From Accumulibacter sp031732795 (lineage in GTDB: Bacteria; Pseudomonadota; Gammaproteobacteria; Burkholderiales; Rhodocyclaceae), in the NCBI GenBank assembly GCA_031732795.1, contig JAVMKC010000075.1, forward strand, positions 1 to 64,000: DNA of 64,000 bases. Direction: 5' to 3'. A program made the translations under genes and the position numbers. The notes under the pieces are model-generated. The model was not told where the DNA came from. It did no database searches and saw only the letters and a program-made list of their open reading frames with translations. The stretch's first letter is position 1, and each line of letters opens with the position of its first letter. This document shows, in pieces, positions 26,119 to 35,234 of this stretch.

Positions 26119-26763
26119 TTAAGGAATCCGGCCGTTGACCAGATCGATCCGCCGCTGCAATCGTGCCACTTCTTCACTCGCCCCGCGTGCAGCGGCTTGT
26201 TTTTGTTGAACTGTCAGCCAAGCCAAGAGCGGGCGACGCCAGCCTTGCGCAGAGGCGCTGTCGACGGCGATGGCGATAATGTTGTCGTTGGCCAGTCCGC
26301 GCCGCAGCAATGTTCCAGCGGCGACCAGGCGCGCGAAGGGGTCGGCGATTGAGGCAAGAGTGGCAGGGGTAGGGGAGAGCATGATCTCCCGCGCCGCAGG
26401 CGGGAGCCGTGCCAAATCATCGGAGCCTGCTCTGCCGGTCAGATAGCGGGCGTAGGCCTGCTCGGCGGGTGTGGCATCCTGATCCAGCGCTTGATATTTT
26501 GGGCACTGATCGAAGTCGAGGCCGGCGACACGGGTTGCGCAACGGAGCAATTCGACGCGCGCTGCCAGTGGTACTTGACCGGTGCGCGCCACTTCGGCTT
26601 GGCCGCGAGCGAATTGTCGCGCTTCCAGGCGGTTGTTTCCGCCAAGATAAGCTTCGACCGCGCCATCCAGGCTGTCCTTGGCGTTGATCTGCCAATCCGC
26701 TGGCGGATTACCGGCACACGCCGCCAAGAGCAATACGGCGATAACGAGCGGACGGGTGTTCAT
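26119..26763 (-). CDS. Predicted lipoprotein, third gene of an MCE set
   Basis: A 214-residue protein with an N-terminal lipoprotein signal: a short basic start, a hydrophobic run and lipobox LLAAC near residue 16. The rest is Ala- and Leu-rich and mostly helical, and could form tetratricopeptide-like pairs; I do not recognise a named domain. Its ATG overlaps the stop of the MCE gene upstream as ATGA, so they are translationally coupled and probably work together at the outer membrane or periplasm. It does not look like PqiC, the usual auxiliary lipoprotein. Confidence 0.75.
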   Translation of the reverse strand: MNTRPLVIAVLLLAACAGNPPADWQINAKDSLDGAVEAYLGGNNRLEARQFARGQAEVARTGQVPLAARVELLRCATRVAGLDFDQCPKYQALDQDATPAEQAYARYLTGRAGSDDLARLPPAAREIMLSPTPATLASIADPFARLVAAGTLLRRGLANDNIIAIAVDSASAQGWRRPLLAWLTVQQKQAAARGASEEVARLQRRIDLVNGRIP

Positions 26764-27776
26764 GGCAATCTGATTTCGGTGTCGCGGGCCAGTGGCCATT
26801 TACGGTTGATTTCATTGACCAGATGATCGATTTTACGCAAGCTTGCCTCGACCTCGCTGCGCAAACTGACCAGATCGACACTGGCTTCGCTGGTATGGCT
26901 GGCAATTTCTTCGGCCTTGACCAACACGTGGTCGACTTTTTTCAGACTGCCGCGGGCTTCATCGAGTAAACGGTTCAGTTGACGAACCGTCGTCCGGGTA
27001 TCGTCGACCAAGCCGCCCTGGCCCGTGGCTGCGCCGAGAAGTTGCTGATCGGCTCTGGCGACCAGTTTGTCCAAGCGAGCCGCGAGTTTATCAGCGCCGC
27101 TCAACAAGGCATTCACCCGCTCGACCAGTTTGCGCGCCTCTTGCTCATTGCCCAGCAGGACGCCGAGCCCTCCCTGCGGACCTTTCAGTTTGTCGGTGAC
27201 CTGCTGCACGTTGGCCAACGTGGTCATCAATGCGGCATCGCTGGCGGTCAACGCTTTGAGATTTTCGAGCATTTCCCGTGCTGAGGCGGTCATCCGCGGC
27301 AGTTCGGCCAGCGCGTCACCGCGCAGAACCGGTCGTATCGCGCCATCTTCGAGCGGCGGATCGTCGAGCAGGCCGCTGAAAGCCCGGATACGCGTTCCCC
27401 CGACCAAGCCGCGCTCCATGGTGAATACGCTCGAGCTGCGCAGCCAGCGGGCCTCCTTGGTCGGTACGTCGACCAGGATCCGCGCGTTGCCGTCGTTGGC
27501 GAGTTCTATCCGTGCCACCCGGCCGATGGTGAAGCCGGCGAACGTCATGTCCATCCCCACCACCACCCCTTCGGCGTCTTCGGCGATCAGGGTCAGGCGC
27601 TGCGTGCTTTCGAACAATCCTCGCGCGTAAAGCAGATAAGTGATCGCCAGTGTCAGAAGCACCAACCATGAGATCAACAACAACATCGCTTTCCGACGCA
27701 GGTTTCTGACCGGAAAATCTTCGCTGCGCGATGCTGGCTCAGGGGGCGGATTGGGGTCGATGGTGGACTCGGACAT
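26760..27776 (-). CDS. MlaD-like MCE-domain protein
   Basis: Periplasmic substrate-binding component of an MCE-type lipid transport system, anchored by one N-terminal membrane helix (about residues 29-50). An MCE domain follows (about 60-140) with VVGMDMTFAGFTIGRVARIEL and the LVGGTRIRAFSG block. The C-terminal half is predicted to form long helices or coiled coil with repeated Leu/Lys/Glu, as in other MCE proteins. The ATG at 27776 gives 338 residues. It overlaps the lipoprotein gene by four bases and follows the permease gene after about ten bases. Confidence 0.87.
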   Translation of the reverse strand: MSESTIDPNPPPEPASRSEDFPVRNLRRKAMLLLISWLVLLTLAITYLLYARGLFESTQRLTLIAEDAEGVVVGMDMTFAGFTIGRVARIELANDGNARILVDVPTKEARWLRSSSVFTMERGLVGGTRIRAFSGLLDDPPLEDGAIRPVLRGDALAELPRMTASAREMLENLKALTASDAALMTTLANVQQVTDKLKGPQGGLGVLLGNEQEARKLVERVNALLSGADKLAARLDKLVARADQQLLGAATGQGGLVDDTRTTVRQLNRLLDEARGSLKKVDHVLVKAEEIASHTSEASVDLVSLRSEVEASLRKIDHLVNEINRKWPLARDTEIRLP

Positions 27777-27786
27777 TGCCAAGGGC

Positions 27787-28620
27787 CTAGTAATAATTGC
27801 CGATCAGCGACAGTACTTCGATCATCAGCACGATCGAGAACAAGCGGGCGAATTCGCCGATATCGCTGCTGCGGCGATATCCTCCGCGCGTATCAAGCTG
27901 AATGCATGCCGCCATGGGCACGATCGCCACAGCCAAGCTGAAAAAAAAGGTTTTTAGAGCAAAAATCAAGGTTGCCGGTGGGGTAAACACTTGACCGACG
28001 TGATGGGTATAAACCGGCAAGCCCCACGGTGAGACGCCGTAAACCATCATATAGGTCAGGATCAATGCCAAAAGGCCACTCAAGGTCGCCAGGAAGTGAA
28101 CCGAGAATGCCGCGGCCAGGGCTCGTGGCAACAACTCACCACGCAACAACTGCGACTCGAATGGCTCGTCGTTGCCGGTCGATCGATCGGACAACCGTTC
28201 GCGGATGCGGTGCGCGCTGGGCAAACTGTAGCGGACTGCCACGACCATCGCCGCATACAGAGGAATCAACTCGATCACCAGCGTGCGCACCAATAAACCC
28301 AAGGCATACTGTGAAAGCCCGTAGCTCATGGCGGTGACGAGAACGATACGGATCAGCACCAGGCTGAGCAAGGAGGACAGTGCGATAAAACTCGGCAGCA
28401 GTGGTACGGTGGCCCAATAAATGCCGGTCAGAATCCTCTGGCGTTGCGTCCCGGTCCGGTAACTCGATGGCATGAACGCCAGTACGACGATTTGTGCGGC
28501 GAACAGTGAGACTCGCCAGCAAGTGCGAACGGTGACGAGAAAACGCGCTGACCAGGATGGCTGACCATCGGGTTGTGCAGACAGGGCAGGAAGGGTCATT
28601 GGGTCGAGTATCACCGTCAT
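27787..28620 (-). CDS. MlaE-type ABC permease
   Basis: Integral inner-membrane subunit expected to work with an ATPase and the MCE protein to move lipids between membranes. The 277-residue protein has about five hydrophobic segments, with LSSLLSLVLIRIVLVTAM, the conserved LVIELIPLYAAMVVAVR (corresponding to the E-x-x-P-x-x-x-A-x-x-x-A-R region) and ALKTFFFSLAVAIVPM near the C-terminus. A polar insert of about 25 residues (RIRERLSDRSTGNDEP...) interrupts the usual spacing. It is first in the operon; no ATPase gene precedes or follows it here. Confidence 0.8.
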   Translation of the reverse strand: MTVILDPMTLPALSAQPDGQPSWSARFLVTVRTCWRVSLFAAQIVVLAFMPSSYRTGTQRQRILTGIYWATVPLLPSFIALSSLLSLVLIRIVLVTAMSYGLSQYALGLLVRTLVIELIPLYAAMVVAVRYSLPSAHRIRERLSDRSTGNDEPFESQLLRGELLPRALAAAFSVHFLATLSGLLALILTYMMVYGVSPWGLPVYTHHVGQVFTPPATLIFALKTFFFSLAVAIVPMAACIQLDTRGGYRRSSDIGEFARLFSIVLMIEVLSLIGNYY

Positions 28621-28754
28621 TGAAAAGCAAAGTCAACCCACGTTTCAGTTTTGGAATGGTTGCAATCGACGGCGGAACATTTCTGGACGATTGGTACATT
28701 GTAGTGGCTCGGTTATGCTGAGCGTTTGTCCAGACGACGTCAATCTCTCATCTC

Positions 28755-29918
28755 ATGGCTACTTTTCCTGCTTCCCGGCTTGCCGGAATTGCTCCTTTTC
28801 ACGTCATGGAACTGCTGGCGAGAGCCAAAGCGCTCGAGGCGGCAGGGCGTGACATCATCCACATGGAGGTCGGCGAACCCGACTTTCCGACACCCGCTCC
28901 CATCGTTGCCGTCGCACAAGCGCAAATCGCCAGCGGGCGGATTTATTACACGCCGGCTTTGGGTTTGCCGGCGCTACGCCAGGCCATTGCCGGTTTCTAC
29001 CAGCAACGCTATGGAGTGAGCGTTCCGGCGGAACGCGTGGTGGTCACGGCCGGTGCTTCAGCGGCGCTGCTGCTGACGATGGCCTGCCTATGTTCGCCCG
29101 GCAGCGAATGGTTGCTCAGCGACCCTGGCTATCCTTGCAACGCTCATTTCGTGCGCAGTTTTGAAGGGGTGCCGGTGGCGGTCAGAGTGCGGGCCGAAGA
29201 CGATTTCCAGCCGACCTTGGCGACGGTCGTCGAGCACTGGACCGAACGCAGTGCCGGGGTGCTGGTGGCATCACCAGCCAATCCAACCGGTACTTTGATC
29301 GCTGAGCGGGCGCTGTCGGAAATTGCCGGCTTTGTCCGGCAACGAGGCGGCCGGCTGATCGTCGACGAGATCTATCATGGGCTGACCTACGACTGCGACG
29401 CCAGTACGGCGCTTGGCTGTGGTGACGACCTGGTGATCGTGCAAAGCTTCTCAAAATATTTCAACATGACCGGTTGGCGCCTGGGTTGGTTGATCGTTCC
29501 GGAAAACATGGTGCGGGACATCGAAAAGCTGGCGCAGAATCTGTACATTTCGCCATCAACGCCTGCGCAATACGCGGCGCTGGCCGCGTTTACCCCAGAG
29601 ACGACCGCCATTCTGGAAGAACGTCGTGATGCTTTCCGGCGTCGACGGGATTTTCTGGCGCCGGCACTGCAGGCCCTGGGTTTTCACATCACGGCGAAAC
29701 CGGACGGCGCGTTTTATCTTTATGCCGATTGTCGGCATCTGTGCGCCGACAGCGCGCGGTTCGCCAACGAGTTGTTGGATTCGGCGGGGGTGGCGGTGAC
29801 TCCCGGACTTGATTTCGGCAACAACGAACCCCAACACTATTTGCGCTTTGCTTACACCACCGATCTGACACGATTGGCAGAAGCGGTGGAGCGGATTCGT
29901 CGTTTCCTGGGCGGTTGA
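28755..29918 (+). CDS. Class I/II pyridoxal-phosphate aminotransferase
   Basis: Fold-type I PLP enzyme that transfers amino groups between an amino acid and a 2-oxo acid. In 387 residues it shows MEVGEPDFPTP, the nucleotide-sugar-like YTPALGLPALRQAIAGFY start of the small domain, NPTGTLI, and the PLP lysine in VQSFSKYFNMTGWRLGW. The final part has GAFYLYADC and LRFAYTT, the substrate-carboxylate arginine region. It resembles aspartate/alanine-type aminotransferases; exact substrate is not decided by sequence. It is divergent from the MCE operon and convergent with ampD. Confidence 0.88.
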   Translation: MATFPASRLAGIAPFHVMELLARAKALEAAGRDIIHMEVGEPDFPTPAPIVAVAQAQIASGRIYYTPALGLPALRQAIAGFYQQRYGVSVPAERVVVTAGASAALLLTMACLCSPGSEWLLSDPGYPCNAHFVRSFEGVPVAVRVRAEDDFQPTLATVVEHWTERSAGVLVASPANPTGTLIAERALSEIAGFVRQRGGRLIVDEIYHGLTYDCDASTALGCGDDLVIVQSFSKYFNMTGWRLGWLIVPENMVRDIEKLAQNLYISPSTPAQYAALAAFTPETTAILEERRDAFRRRRDFLAPALQALGFHITAKPDGAFYLYADCRHLCADSARFANELLDSAGVAVTPGLDFGNNEPQHYLRFAYTTDLTRLAEAVERIRRFLGG

Positions 29919-29938
29919 TTTTTTACAGTTTCCGCGCG

Positions 29939-30511
29939 CTATGTGCATTGACCAGGAAATTTGCCTGCGGCGGCCAGTCGCTGCCAGTCGAAGCAGGGGC
30001 CGGGGTCGGTTTTTCGACCGGGAGCGATGTCGCTGTGGCCGACCACGGCGGTAATCGGATAATTTGCGCGCAAAACCCGCAGCAAGGCCAGCAATTGCCG
30101 ATATTGCGCGTCTTCGAAAGGACGATCGTCGCAGCCTTCGAGTTCGATGCCTACCGAAAAATCATTGCACCGCGTGCGTCCTTGCCAACAGGACTGGCCG
30201 GCATGCCATGCTCGCTGCTCACAGGAGACGAATTGGATCATTTCCCCGTTGCGACGCAGCAGGAAATGCGCGGAAACGCGCACGCCCTCGAGTTGCGCGA
30301 AGTAAGGATGCGCCTTGCTCTCGAGACCATTGGTGAAAAACTCGATGATCGCTGGTCCGCCGAATTCGGCCGGCGGCAGGCTGATCGCATGGATGACGAT
30401 CAGCGTCACCGCCTCGTTGTCCGGGCGGGAGTCGTGGTTCGGTGAGTCGATCCGCCGTATTCCCGCCAGCCAACCGTCGCGGAGTGTGAGAAGGGGTGGT
30501 TCTGCCGTCAC
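29939..30511 (-). CDS. ampD: 1,6-anhydro-N-acetylmuramyl-L-alanine amidase AmpD
   Basis: Cytosolic zinc amidase of peptidoglycan recycling that removes the peptide from anhydro-muropeptides; in many bacteria it indirectly controls beta-lactamase induction. The 190-residue protein has TLIVIHAISLPP (first zinc histidine), VSAHFLLRRNGEMIQ, RAWHAGQSCW, and the GHSDIAPGRKTDPGPCFDW block with further ligands and the catalytic acidic residue. It lies nine bases after pilR on the same strand, so it may share the pilSR transcript. Confidence 0.94.
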   Translation of the reverse strand: MTAEPPLLTLRDGWLAGIRRIDSPNHDSRPDNEAVTLIVIHAISLPPAEFGGPAIIEFFTNGLESKAHPYFAQLEGVRVSAHFLLRRNGEMIQFVSCEQRAWHAGQSCWQGRTRCNDFSVGIELEGCDDRPFEDAQYRQLLALLRVLRANYPITAVVGHSDIAPGRKTDPGPCFDWQRLAAAGKFPGQCT

Positions 30512-30520
30512 TTTGTTCGC

Positions 30521-31894
30521 TTACTCTTCAATACCGAGGCGTTCGATGCGGTAGCGCAAGGAACGGAAAGTGACCCCCAGCAGACGGGCCGCGGCGGTTC
30601 GATTGAAGGACGTCTTGGCCAGTGCGTCGAGGATGGCCTGTTTTTCGATGCGATTGATGTAATCATCCAATGTTTCGCCGGCCAGACCGGTGTTGCCGGG
30701 GGGGGATGCCGTTTCCGGCGACAGATGCAGATCATTGGTCTGAACGACATGGTCTACGCACAGCGCTGATGCCCGTTCGAGAATGTTCTCCAGCTCGCGG
30801 ACATTGCCTGGAAAACCATAGTTCGACAACGCTTGCATCGCCTGCGGGTCGATCCGTGGCGCTTGTGAACCGCCGATGCGCGCCAGCAGCGCCTCGACCA
30901 GAGGGGCTACGTCCTCCTGTCGCTCACGTAATGGAGGCATCCGCAATTCAATGACGTTCAGCCGGTAGTACAGATCCTGGCGAAAGCTCTGCCCATCGAC
31001 ACAGTCCTTGAGGTTGCGGTGAGTCGCCGAAATGATCCGCACGTCGACATTTTCTTCATTCGGGCTGCCGACTTTCCGAACCTTTTTTTCCTGAATGGCT
31101 CTTAACAGCTTGACCTGCATCGGCAAGGGTAAATCCGCCACTTCGTCGAGAAACAGCGTGCCGCCTTTGGCCGCCTGAAAAAAACCGTCTCGATCGGCAT
31201 CGGCCCCGGTGAACGCCCCTTTGCGATAACCGAAGAACTCGCTCTCCATCAGATTTTCAGGGATTGCGCCACAATTGACTGGTACGAAGGGCGCCGCCCG
31301 GCGCGAGCTTTGCATATGGATCAACCGTGCGGCGAGTTCCTTGCCGGTGCCGGATTCTCCGGAAATATAAACCGGTGCCTGACTGCGGGCGAGCTTGTCG
31401 ATCATCTGACGGACGTATTCGATTGCAGCGGATTCGCCGACCAGTTGGATTCCGTCACTGTCGGATGCTCGCTGACGATCGGGATGAACGGCGTCAGGCA
31501 GATTGATCGCTGAATTGATCAGGCTGCGCAAATGATCCAGCGCCAGTGGCTTGGTCAAATAATCGAAAGCACCGGCCTTGAGTGCGGCGACGGCGTTCTG
31601 GGTAGTGCCGAAAGCCGTGATTACCGCGATGGGCGTTTGACCGAAGCGTTCGTTGATCAGGCGAACGATTTCCAGTCCTTCACCATCGGGAAGGCGCATG
31701 TCGGTCAAACACAAATGGTAGCGGTTCAGCTCCAGCATGCGACGGGCTTCTGCAACGCTGCCGACGCAATCGGCTGACAAGCCCATGCGTGCGACGGTCA
31801 GGTCGAGTAATTCGCGAATGTCGGTCTCGTCGTCGATGATCAGCACTTTGCGCAATTCACCGCGCGGACGTCGCGTAAATTTGGCTAGTGACAC
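30521..31894 (-). CDS. pilR: PilR, sigma-54-dependent response regulator
   Basis: Response regulator that, once phosphorylated by PilS, activates RpoN-dependent pilin genes. Receiver domain: IIDDETDIREL, phospho-aspartate in LTDMRLPDG, YLTKPLALDHL. AAA+ domain: GESGTGKELAARLIH (Walker A), GAFTGADADRDGFF (the GAFTGA sigma-54 contact loop), GGTLFLDEVADLP (Walker B) and FPGNVREL. A Fis-type helix-turn-helix ends the 457-residue protein (FNRTAAARLLGVTFRSLRYRIERLG). I chose the GTG at 31894 because GGGGAGAG lies just upstream; a TTG at 31918 would extend it. It overlaps the pilS end by about ten bases. Confidence 0.94.
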   Translation of the reverse strand: MSLAKFTRRPRGELRKVLIIDDETDIRELLDLTVARMGLSADCVGSVAEARRMLELNRYHLCLTDMRLPDGEGLEIVRLINERFGQTPIAVITAFGTTQNAVAALKAGAFDYLTKPLALDHLRSLINSAINLPDAVHPDRQRASDSDGIQLVGESAAIEYVRQMIDKLARSQAPVYISGESGTGKELAARLIHMQSSRRAAPFVPVNCGAIPENLMESEFFGYRKGAFTGADADRDGFFQAAKGGTLFLDEVADLPLPMQVKLLRAIQEKKVRKVGSPNEENVDVRIISATHRNLKDCVDGQSFRQDLYYRLNVIELRMPPLRERQEDVAPLVEALLARIGGSQAPRIDPQAMQALSNYGFPGNVRELENILERASALCVDHVVQTNDLHLSPETASPPGNTGLAGETLDDYINRIEKQAILDALAKTSFNRTAAARLLGVTFRSLRYRIERLGIEE

Positions 31895-33486
31895 CCTGTG
31901 GCTCTCCCCAAAACACAAAAGTCGGCGCCGGATCTCGTGCCGATCAATTCAAGACGCGCGCCATTGGCTTCGCATAATTCGCGGACAATGTACAGACCGA
32001 GACCGGTTCCCCGATGATGGGTCGTAAAAAACGGTTCGAAAATATGTTCGCGGGCACTTTCATCGACTCCGGGGCCGTCGTCGATGACGTGGAGTTCGAT
32101 GTGCTCATCAAATCTGGCGTCGGCCACGCGAACACGGATGCTTCCCGTGGTGCGTTGCGAATGCCGCAAGGCATTGCCGAGCAGATTCCACAACATGCGA
32201 TGGCAATGCGAACGGTCGAAGCAAAGCTGTGCACGGCCCGAAATCTGCAGTTCGATGACGTCTGCCGGCAACTGTTCTTTCAACAGACAATCTTCGATGA
32301 ACGTTGGTAAGGTTTCGCGCAAGTCGATCAATTCCGGATAGATTCGGTCTCGATGTCCCAGGTCGAGAATGTCATTGACGATGCGTTCCAAACGCTGGCT
32401 GTTGTCGAGGACGATGCGCAACAAGCGTTCGTACATTTCCCCGCGCCGCTCTTCGCATAACAATTCGCCGGCGTGGCGGATGGCTGACAGCGGATTACGG
32501 ATTTCGTGGGCAATCTGCGCCGTCAACCGCCCCAAAGCCGCCAGTTTCATCTGCAGAGCCTGCTCACGAACGCGGCCCATGTCTTCGAGAAAAATCAGTA
32601 CGTCGCGTTCGCTGCTTTCGGTGAGCACAAAGCGCGCTTGCAGTTGCAAGCCGTTGGTGGGAACATGCACCAGAACCTTGTCGGCATGCGCTTGCTGACT
32701 CCAGTCGGTGAATGCCGTGGCCAGTTCCGGCGAATAGTCGTTCAATTGTCGATCGGCGGCAGTAGTCAAGGCGAGCAAGTGCCGTGCCCGCGGATTGTGC
32801 TGTTTGATCAGTCCAAAAGAACTGAGCACCACGACGCCTTCCTGCATTTCCTCGATTGCGCGCTGACTGATTTCGATCTGATTGCGTAAATCGACGCCGC
32901 GACGATATGCCAGTTGCTCGTTCGCGATCACCCGACTCGCCAGCAGGCGCGCTGAAATGGCTACAGCAAAACAACCAGTACTGAAAACGCCAGCCTGGAA
33001 GAAAGCTGTCGGGTCGAAATCGTTCTTTAAAAAAGCGGTATACGATTGTTCCAAGAGAACGGCCAAAGTCGCCAACGCCGCATAAAACAGCACCAAGCGG
33101 CCTTGCCCGACCAAACCGGCGGCGGCCAACATTGCCAATAGCATCGTCCCCAGACCACTATTCAGACCCCCGCCAATATGAATCAGCAAGGTGAGTACCA
33201 CGACGTCGAGCATGACGTTGCTGGTCAACTGCACACTGTAATGCCGGCCGTGATGGTAACTGACGAATAGCGCCAGAAGTGTGATCAACAAGTAACCAGT
33301 CGGCAGAGCATGCTGAAGCGACTGGTGAGCGGTCAGAAAAGGGAAGGTGCCGGGAAAAAGCAGCGCCGAAAATAGCAGCAATGCGGCCAGTGCGACACGA
33401 TAGAGGTTGAAGTAGCGCAGTGACCGCCAATGACTATCGGAAAAACCCGCCAAGTCAACCGAGCCGGAAACGGACCAAGGGCTCAA
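31885..33486 (-). CDS. pilS: PilS, sensor histidine kinase
   Basis: Membrane sensor that phosphorylates PilR in control of type IV pilin expression. The 533-residue protein begins with about six hydrophobic segments (residues about 25-190), then a PAS-like region (ISQRAIEEMQEGVVVLSSFG...), a dimerisation and phospho-acceptor block with the histidine in QIAHEIRNPLSAIRHAGE, and an ATP-binding domain with NLLGNALRH, VIDDGPGVDE and GTGLGLYIVREL. The start is TTG at 33486 with AGGTGAT upstream. It lies just after the PP0621-type gene and overlaps pilR. Confidence 0.93.
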   Translation of the reverse strand: MSPWSVSGSVDLAGFSDSHWRSLRYFNLYRVALAALLLFSALLFPGTFPFLTAHQSLQHALPTGYLLITLLALFVSYHHGRHYSVQLTSNVMLDVVVLTLLIHIGGGLNSGLGTMLLAMLAAAGLVGQGRLVLFYAALATLAVLLEQSYTAFLKNDFDPTAFFQAGVFSTGCFAVAISARLLASRVIANEQLAYRRGVDLRNQIEISQRAIEEMQEGVVVLSSFGLIKQHNPRARHLLALTTAADRQLNDYSPELATAFTDWSQQAHADKVLVHVPTNGLQLQARFVLTESSERDVLIFLEDMGRVREQALQMKLAALGRLTAQIAHEIRNPLSAIRHAGELLCEERRGEMYERLLRIVLDNSQRLERIVNDILDLGHRDRIYPELIDLRETLPTFIEDCLLKEQLPADVIELQISGRAQLCFDRSHCHRMLWNLLGNALRHSQRTTGSIRVRVADARFDEHIELHVIDDGPGVDESAREHIFEPFFTTHHRGTGLGLYIVRELCEANGARLELIGTRSGADFCVLGRATGCH

Positions 33487-33495
33487 GGCGAAGGA

Positions 33496-33723
33496 TCACC
33501 TGTCTTTTATGTGGGCGTCACGCAAATGGTCAGCCGAACAATAATATCGGCCTTCAGAGAGGATGCTTTCACCGATGGGCTGATTGACCCCGCAATGCAC
33601 GCATTGAACCATTTGTTCCGTCGGACGCAACATGGGTTTATTGCCTGAATCAGCCGATCGGCCATGACGCCAAATCCACCACACCACCAGGAGCAAGACA
33701 GCAAAAATGAGAATTTTCGTCAT
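33496..33723 (-). CDS. PP0621-family small membrane-anchored zinc-ribbon protein
   Basis: A 75-residue protein with one N-terminal membrane helix (ILIFAVLLLVVWWIW) and a short cytosolic tail carrying two paired ligands: CVHCG near residue 43 and YYCSADH near residue 62, a likely zinc ribbon. This layout matches the PP0621 family commonly found beside pilS. I chose the ATG at 33723 since the product starts directly with the membrane helix; a frame reaching further upstream does not resemble the family. It lies nine bases before pilS, so probably in the same operon. Function not established. Confidence 0.83.
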   Translation of the reverse strand: MTKILIFAVLLLVVWWIWRHGRSADSGNKPMLRPTEQMVQCVHCGVNQPIGESILSEGRYYCSADHLRDAHIKDR

Positions 33724-33903
33724 TGTCGGCCCAGTCCTGCGCAGTGATGAACCAAGGCAGAAACTCCAAAAATTGCTGTCATATGACCAGCCGGCAGCGG
33801 ACCAGCCGGCAGCGGTTTTGAACGGCCGGCTGAAGACGACTGCCCAAGGCCGGAGGCAAATGGCCAGCACCCCGTATCAGCAAACTACGACAGTCATCGA
33901 AAT

Positions 33904-33980
<77 letters not shown>

Positions 33981-33994
33981 ACCGAAACACTGTC

Positions 33995-34963
33995 TTAATA
34001 ACTTCTGGCAACAGCGAAGAGGGACAATTCTAGCAAGGAATCCTTGTACTGAGAAGCGGGCAAGCCGTCGATCGCTGCCGACGCCCGCTCGGCTTCGACC
34101 GCTGCTTGTCGTTTGGTGTAGTCAAGTGCGCCCGTGGCGTGGATCGCCGCCAGCACTTGGGGAAAATCCTCACGTCCGCCATTCTCGATTGCTTGACGCA
34201 CCGCCGCTGCCTGTCGTGAATCACCGTTCTGCAACACGAAGATCAAGGGCAGGGTGGGCTTTCCTTCGGCGAGATCGTCGCCGAGATGCTTGCCGGTATC
34301 GGTTTCGGCTCCCGAATAGTCGAGCACGTCGTCGACCAATTGGAAAGCTGTTCCCAAATGCATGCCGTAGGTGGCCAAGCCGTGCTCAATGTCCGGGTCG
34401 GCGCCGCCGATCATCGCCCCAAGCCGTGCCGCAGCCTCGAAGAGCTTGGCCGTTTTATAACGGATGACTTGCAAATAGCCGGCTTCATCGACCGCGGCAT
34501 CGTGACAGTTCATCAATTGCAGGACTTCGCCCTCGGCAATGACGTTGGTCGCATCCGAAAGAACACGCATGATACGCATGTCATTCAGAGCCACCATCAT
34601 CTGAAAGGCGCGCGAATAAAGAAAGTCGCCGACCAGCACACTCGCCGCATTGCCGAACAGTGCGTTGGCCGTTTGCCGACCGCGTCGCAGATCGGACGCA
34701 TCAACCACATCATCGTGCAATAAGGTGGCAGTGTGGATAAATTCGACGATCGCTGCCAATTGATGATGATCGGTCCCTTGATAACCCAACGCGCCGGCAG
34801 CCAGCAAAACCAACGCCGGCCGCAACCGTTTCCCGCCACTGTGCACAATATATTCAGCGACTTGTTTGACCAACGCGACATCTGAGTGAAGGCTGTGACG
34901 GATCACTCGGTCAACGGAACGCATATCCGATTCAATGAGGGTATGAAACAGCTCCGTTTTCAC
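33995..34963 (-). CDS. ispB: Octaprenyl (polyprenyl) diphosphate synthase
   Basis: Builds the long isoprenoid side chain of ubiquinone by adding isopentenyl diphosphate units to farnesyl diphosphate. In 322 residues it has the first aspartate-rich motif LLHDDVVDASDLRRGR (around residue 79), a GGKRLRP-type block near residue 45 and the second motif QLVDDVLDYSG near residue 207. The chain length cannot be read from sequence with certainty; octaprenyl is typical in this group. It precedes tRNA-Pro and the pilSR region on the minus strand. Confidence 0.93.
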   Translation of the reverse strand: MKTELFHTLIESDMRSVDRVIRHSLHSDVALVKQVAEYIVHSGGKRLRPALVLLAAGALGYQGTDHHQLAAIVEFIHTATLLHDDVVDASDLRRGRQTANALFGNAASVLVGDFLYSRAFQMMVALNDMRIMRVLSDATNVIAEGEVLQLMNCHDAAVDEAGYLQVIRYKTAKLFEAAARLGAMIGGADPDIEHGLATYGMHLGTAFQLVDDVLDYSGAETDTGKHLGDDLAEGKPTLPLIFVLQNGDSRQAAAVRQAIENGGREDFPQVLAAIHATGALDYTKRQAAVEAERASAAIDGLPASQYKDSLLELSLFAVARSY

Positions 34964-35234
34964 AACGCTCCCCCGAAATAAAACTTTGGAATCTTAGGCG
35001 TCGCTTAGAATCGCGTCAAGCTGACTTCATTAGTGGTCTTACCACCCATCAATTTTCTGAGTCCCAGGATTTGCCGTCTGTCTGGTTCCCAAGGTTCACC
35101 TTGGGAACCCACTCTGGGAAGCTCTTGAAGAATCTACCGCTTCGTCGCCCAAGTCTGTCCGTCCTCTTCCACCAACCTACACCAACAAACGCCTAGCGTA
35201 GATTTGAGATGAGAACTGTTGGGGGGCGGCTACG
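34964..35234. other. Gap upstream of ispB with a palindrome
   Basis: No gene is visible. The stretch contains the ispB promoter region on the minus strand and a perfect 12-base inverted repeat at 35084-35109, listed separately. Around it are two further GTCCCAGG / TCTGGGAAG-like elements that could pair more widely. The rplU-rpmA-obg group often found near ispB is absent. Confidence 0.45.
35084..35109. repeat. Perfect 12-bp palindrome near ispB
   Basis: GGTTCCCAAGGT and its exact complement are separated by TC. It has no U-tract, so it is not a classic terminator. It may be an operator for a dimeric regulator, or the remains of a small repetitive element. Confidence 0.8.
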
